A stretch of 7,989 nucleotides of DNA from Candidatus Shapirobacteria bacterium (GTDB lineage: Bacteria > Patescibacteriota > Microgenomatia > UBA12405). The DNA is taken from contig DPKG01000008.1 in NCBI GenBank assembly GCA_003542615.1, positions 1 through 7,989 on the forward strand, read 5' to 3'. The position numbers were made by a program, and so were the translations under genes. The stretch's first letter is position 1, and every line of letters starts with the position of its first letter. A model generated the notes under the pieces. The model had not been told where the DNA came from and searched no databases. It saw only the letters and a program-made list of their open reading frames with translations. Of the stretch, positions 5,857-7,989 are shown one piece after another.

Positions 5857-6948
5857 ATGCTTAAAATAATTTTAAAAATCATTGAATGGCTTGCTTTCGC
5901 CGGTATTTTAATTTTACTTTTTATTGTAATTTCTCCGGTTCTACCTTTTAATAATTTTGCCAAATCATTTATTGTAGTCTCTGGTTCCATGGAACCATCC
6001 ATTAAAACCGGATCCATTGCCATCACCCGCCCAATTCCTCCATCTCAAATTAAAAAAGGGGATATAGTCGCCTTTACCTCACCCGATAATCCAAAAAATA
6101 CCATTCTCCATCGTATCGATTCCGTCAAGTCCACCGACCCTCTAATCTTTTTAACCAAAGGTGACAATAATAATGCCCCCGATTCTTGGGAAGTTAGTAG
6201 CATTGCCGTAATAGGAAGTTATGTTTATTCCATTCCTTATCTTGGGAACGCCGCTTCCTTTATCCGTCAGCCTTTGGGTTTTGTTCTGATGATAGTTGTC
6301 CCGGCACTTTTGTTTATCTTTTTTCAAATATTTAATATCAATAGAGCCATCGATTACGAAGTCAATAAAAAAATCGAAGAAAAAAACCGTCAAAACAATT
6401 TTTTTTCAATTCTTATCATTGCATTATCCGTATCATCAATTATCGCCACCTCACCCATCAAAAATGTAAACGCATTTTTCTCAGATACTTCCCAAATATC
6501 CGGTATAAATTTAACTACTATTATACCTACTCCCACTCCAACTATTACTCCCACTGCCACTCCCACCCCCAAACCCACCGGTTATCACTGTAGGTTTCGT
6601 GATTGGCACTGTAATTTTGGACACCATTGGTTCAAAGATAAATTCCGTGCCTTTCTCCGTAAAAATCATCAGTATGTAAAATTTCATTTTTATAATTTTC
6701 CCAAATTTGGCCCCAAAGATTATTTAAATTATGAGCTTGTTTACCGTAGCCATGATCTTGAAAAGGGAATTTCTGGAAGTTTCGATCTCAAAAACAATTC
6801 AAATTTAGAAATAGAACAATTCCTGGGTACCTGTAGTGGTACCGACTGCACCCCCGACTTTAAATCTATTACCTCGGTCACTCTATCTATAAAGGGAGAA
6901 ATTAATTCAGAAGCCATCGAACTAGAAGGTCCCGTTGATTTTGAATAA
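5857..6948 (+). CDS. sipW: SipW-type signal peptidase I fused to a substrate-like C-terminal surface domain
   Basis: Membrane serine protease that removes signal peptides outside the membrane. Helix 1 is at about 11-30. Box B S42-G-S44-M-E-P carries the nucleophile S44. H85-R86 (ILHRI) gives the ER/archaeal/SipW type, with His replacing the usual Lys. T100-K-G-D103-N-N with P108-D109 is the conserved acidic box. Helix 2 is at about 139-160. Typical SipW proteins end soon after; this one goes on to 363 aa with a charged cytoplasmic loop (163-180), a third helix (about 182-199) leading to VNA206-FFSD and SGINL, which itself looks like a SipW signal and cut site, a Thr-Pro linker (224-241), then a His/Cys/aromatic domain (243-285) and a beta-rich tail with GTCSGTDC (324-331). 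The ATG lacks a ribosome-binding site; translation may depend on the upstream gene. The peptidase call is firm; self-processing is inferred. Confidence 0.9.
   Translation: MLKIILKIIEWLAFAGILILLFIVISPVLPFNNFAKSFIVVSGSMEPSIKTGSIAITRPIPPSQIKKGDIVAFTSPDNPKNTILHRIDSVKSTDPLIFLTKGDNNNAPDSWEVSSIAVIGSYVYSIPYLGNAASFIRQPLGFVLMIVVPALLFIFFQIFNINRAIDYEVNKKIEEKNRQNNFFSILIIALSVSSIIATSPIKNVNAFFSDTSQISGINLTTIIPTPTPTITPTATPTPKPTGYHCRFRDWHCNFGHHWFKDKFRAFLRKNHQYVKFHFYNFPKFGPKDYLNYELVYRSHDLEKGISGSFDLKNNSNLEIEQFLGTCSGTDCTPDFKSITSVTLSIKGEINSEAIELEGPVDFE
6526..6579 (+). repeat. Thr-Pro-encoding linker tract in the signal peptidase fusion
   Basis: Repeated ACTCCC-like codons encode residues 224-241 (Pro-Thr alternation). 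The tract resembles the one at 4489-4569 in base composition and in protein pattern, and separates the third membrane helix from the C-terminal surface domain. Confidence 0.7.
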
Positions 6949-7092
6949 ATATGTAAAGGGATATTCCTTATAGGACCAAAATACTTCACAAATACTAATC
7001 ATCTCCATTTATCTTAAATTTAAATATAATATAAAGATAGGCGATATATATCAAATGCGGTAATAATACGTCAAAAACACTATTGTAAATTA
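6949..7092. other. AT-rich intergenic stretch, no gene seen
   Basis: First half of the 316-bp gap between the signal peptidase gene and fibre-like gene 2. All frames are broken by stops. TATCTT (7010-7015) and AAGATA (7034-7039) can pair across an AT-rich loop that contains TATAAT at 7025-7030, but no matching -35 is visible. No terminator for the upstream operon is evident here, so its transcript may run on to the hairpin at 7188. Confidence 0.4.
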
Positions 7093-7122
7093 TTGACAAT
7101 CATTTGATAACGGAGATATCAT
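7093..7122 (+). promoter_or_regulatory. candidate sigma-70-type promoter
   Basis: TTGACA (7093-7098), a perfect -35, lies 18 bases before TATCAT (7117-7122), which matches five of six -10 bases. Initiation is predicted near 7129. The -10 is embedded in the left arm of an 8-bp inverted repeat. The transcript would cover the 7188 terminator and, if read through, the gene at 7265. Confidence 0.5.
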
Positions 7123-7138
7123 TGGCCTAGATGATATC
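7115..7138. promoter_or_regulatory. 8-bp inverted repeat overlapping the -10: operator or hairpin
   Basis: GATATCAT (7115-7122) and ATGATATC (7131-7138) are exact reverse complements around TGGCCTAG. Overlap with the candidate -10 and start point is the layout of a repressor operator. If transcription starts further upstream it would instead fold as an RNA hairpin. Confidence 0.45.
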
Positions 7139-7211
7139 GGTTGTTAAATATCTAACAAGTTTTCTGCCCCTATCATTTTAAACAACTATCCCGCCCGAAG
7201 CGGGATTTTTT
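7129..7211 (+). ncRNA. candidate short RNA or attenuated leader ahead of fibre-like gene 2
   Basis: From the predicted start near 7129 to the terminator T-tract is about 83 nt. Inside is a hairpin TTGTTA (7141-7146) with TAACAA (7153-7158). The same left arm can instead pair with AACAAC at 7181-7186 just before the terminator. This is the organisation of a small RNA or of a leader with conditional termination controlling the gene at 7265. It matches no RNA family I recognise. It could equally be only the 3' end of the upstream operon. Confidence 0.35.
7188..7211 (+). terminator. intrinsic terminator
   Basis: ATCCCGC (7188-7194), loop CCGAA, GCGGGAT (7200-7206), followed by TTTTT and, after one G, five more T. 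This is the best terminator in the window and a clear GC-rich stem in AT-rich surroundings. It faces toward fibre-like gene 2, whose ribosome-binding site starts 37 bases later. Confidence 0.85.
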
Positions 7212-7234
7212 GTTTTTATGCCCAGTTTATTATT

Positions 7235-7240
7235 TATATT
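7235..7240 (+). promoter_or_regulatory. possible -10 directly before fibre-like gene 2
   Basis: TATATT lies after the terminator and would place the start near 7247, right at the ribosome-binding site, giving an 18-nt leader. The -35 would have to lie in the terminator's T-rich tail (TTGTTT at 7210-7215, spacing 19), which is poor. It is an alternative to read-through from 7129. Confidence 0.3.
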
Positions 7241-7247
7241 TTCACTC

Positions 7248-7257
7248 AAGGAGGTGA
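7248..7257 (+). promoter_or_regulatory. full-length Shine-Dalgarno of fibre-like gene 2
   Basis: AAGGAGGTGA with ten-base complementarity to the canonical 16S rRNA 3' end. AGGAGG ends ten bases before the ATG at 7265. The 15-base leader AAGGAGGTGAATATT (7248-7262) is identical to that at 5236-5250. Confidence 0.85.
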
Positions 7258-7264
7258 ATATTAA

Positions 7265-7861
7265 ATGAAAAAAATCTTATTAAGTTTAGTTACGATCGTT
7301 GCAGTCGGCACAATCGTCACTCAGGCTACCACCGCATATTTTAGCGATTCGGAAGTTCTCGGTGACAACACCTTCGCCGCAGGAAGCTTGGATTTGACAG
7401 TCGATGGTCAAAATGGTGAAAACGTCGTGAAATTTGCAGTAACCAACATGAGACCGGGTAACCAACCAAAAGGCACATATACTTTGGCAAATATTGGTAC
7501 TATTAACGGTTATTTAGACCTTAATAATATCACTTTAACCAATTCTGAAAACGGTATTTTGGAACCAGAAGAAGAAGCTGGAGACACTACCGAAGACGTT
7601 GGAGAACTCCAAGATGTAGTAAATTTAAGACTTTTCATCGACCGAGACGGTAATGGTTGGATCAGCACTGGAGATTATACTTTCTATGACGATCTAGTCG
7701 CCAACCTCCCTGCTTCCTTCAACCTCAACGAACTAATCAATACAGGTTCTGAAGCAAAAATAGTCGTCTTATTGGATTGGTGGAATACTGCCAGCGATAA
7801 TCTTGCTATGACTGATGGTATGACTTTAAGTATGGATGCTGTACTAAGTCAAAACCAATAA
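7265..7861 (+). CDS. TasA/camelysin-like exported protein with calcium-binding loop
   Basis: A 198-aa protein with a textbook SipW-type signal: MKK, hydrophobic core at about 4-19, ATTAYFSDSE around the cut (about A24), then NTFAAGSLDLTVDG. Such precursors are processed by SipW and belong to the TasA/CalY (peptidase M73 camelysin) group, whose Bacillus members build extracellular fibres. The mature domain is beta-rich, very acidic (for example EPEEEAGDTTEDVGE at about 100-114) and has no cysteine. Residues 126-137 (D-R-D-G-N-G-W-I-S-T-G-D) fit the EF-hand/dockerin loop exactly, so calcium binding is likely. The TasA family is known for the fold, not for proteolysis, and I see no zinc motif. 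It shares its start region and ribosome-binding leader with the gene at 5252 but is otherwise divergent. Confidence 0.88.
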   Translation: MKKILLSLVTIVAVGTIVTQATTAYFSDSEVLGDNTFAAGSLDLTVDGQNGENVVKFAVTNMRPGNQPKGTYTLANIGTINGYLDLNNITLTNSENGILEPEEEAGDTTEDVGELQDVVNLRLFIDRDGNGWISTGDYTFYDDLVANLPASFNLNELINTGSEAKIVVLLDWWNTASDNLAMTDGMTLSMDAVLSQNQ

Positions 7862-7942
7862 TTCGCATCAGGTACTCCTCCCGCGCCCCCGAGGGGAGAA
7901 ACGTGATACTAATTAAATCCGGCCAACACCGGCTTAAAAAAT
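7862..7942 (+). promoter_or_regulatory. intergenic hairpins after fibre-like gene 2
   Basis: A sudden GC-rich island: CTCCC (7878-7882) can pair with GGGAG (7894-7898), or CCCC with GGGG inside it. It is followed by CCGG (7919-7922) with CCGG (7929-7932), loop CCAACA, flanked by TTAA on both sides. Neither stem has a T-tract after it on this strand, so termination is doubtful. The position mirrors the hairpin at 5824-5851 after fibre-like gene 1. Confidence 0.4.
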
Positions 7943-7989
7943 ATGCAAACCTTAGCCAAAATATTTAATATTTTTTACAAAATCCTAAC
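7943..7989 (+). CDS. possible 5' end of a further gene, cut by the window edge
   Basis: An ATG at 7943 opens a frame that stays open to the window end: MQTLAKIFNIFYKIL. The basic, aromatic and hydrophobic start is what a membrane protein or a second SipW-like peptidase would show (compare MLKIILKIIEWLAF at 5857), and the position after a fibre-like gene fits. Fifteen codons are too few to assign anything, there is no ribosome-binding site, and the frame is also open upstream to 7913 without another ATG. Confidence 0.35.
   Translation, partial: MQTLAKIFNIFYKIL

Noticed and set aside
4489..6579. CRISPR-like or tandem repeats at 4489-4569 and 6526-6579
   Set aside because: These are in-frame Thr-Pro codons with no spacer structure and no cas genes nearby.
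6151..6989. Three minus-strand frames across the signal peptidase gene (6151-6393, 6390-6578, 6741-6989)
   Set aside because: All are shadows of a well-supported plus-strand gene; the middle one is again the Thr-Pro tract read backwards.
7958..7974. AAAATAT/ATATTTT hairpin as terminator at the right edge
   Set aside because: Pure A-T stem of low stability, lying inside the possible reading frame starting at 7943.

Overview
The window reads as a chromosomal piece of a small-genome, AT-rich bacterium of the Candidate Phyla Radiation (Patescibacteria), most likely Microgenomates. This is an inference from: compact gene packing with 4-bp and 20-bp overlaps and one 0-bp convergent junction; envelope proteins with Thr-Pro linkers; a D,D-carboxypeptidase anchored by an N-terminal membrane helix; SipW/TasA-type surface proteins; and TGA used as a normal stop, which excludes the recoded CPR lineages. 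No rRNA marker is present, so the taxonomy stays tentative.

Left part (1-5107): the 3' end of an unrecognised gene overlaps by ATGA a D-Ala-D-Ala carboxypeptidase gene. This abuts tail-to-tail, with no spacer, a minus-strand gene for a single-pass membrane protein of unknown function. That gene is divergent from gltX (glutamyl-tRNA synthetase) across 20-35 bp. Downstream of gltX come a secreted, cysteine-rich, lamin-tail-like protein with a Thr-Pro stalk and a C-terminal membrane helix, and an overlapping VanZ-family gene. Three starts here (minus-strand gene, gltX, lamin-tail-like gene) share one layout: an extended -10 (TGnTAnnnT) placed 5-6 nt before the start codon. This predicts leaderless mRNAs.

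Right part (5108-7989): a surface-fibre-like cassette. Two small exported proteins with SipW-type signal peptides (TasA/camelysin type; one carries a perfect EF-hand/dockerin-type calcium loop) flank a SipW-type signal peptidase. Both small genes have the same 15-nt ribosome-binding leader, AAGGAGGTGAATATT, whose first ten bases match the canonical anti-Shine-Dalgarno sequence fully. The signal peptidase is unusual: after its catalytic domain it continues into a third membrane helix that itself looks like a SipW-type signal peptide with cleavage motif, then a Thr-Pro linker and a His/Cys/aromatic-rich extracellular domain. It looks like a peptidase fused to its own substrate. A perfect 12-bp hairpin sits between the first fibre gene and the peptidase gene. 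A 316-bp intergenic region before the second fibre gene holds a promoter-like element, a palindrome, a small hairpin and a convincing intrinsic terminator, so it may encode a short RNA or an attenuated leader. A further reading frame begins near the right edge and is cut by the window end.

Together the genes suggest envelope work: peptidoglycan trimming, surface adhesin-like proteins, and a dedicated secretion peptidase with its fibre subunits.
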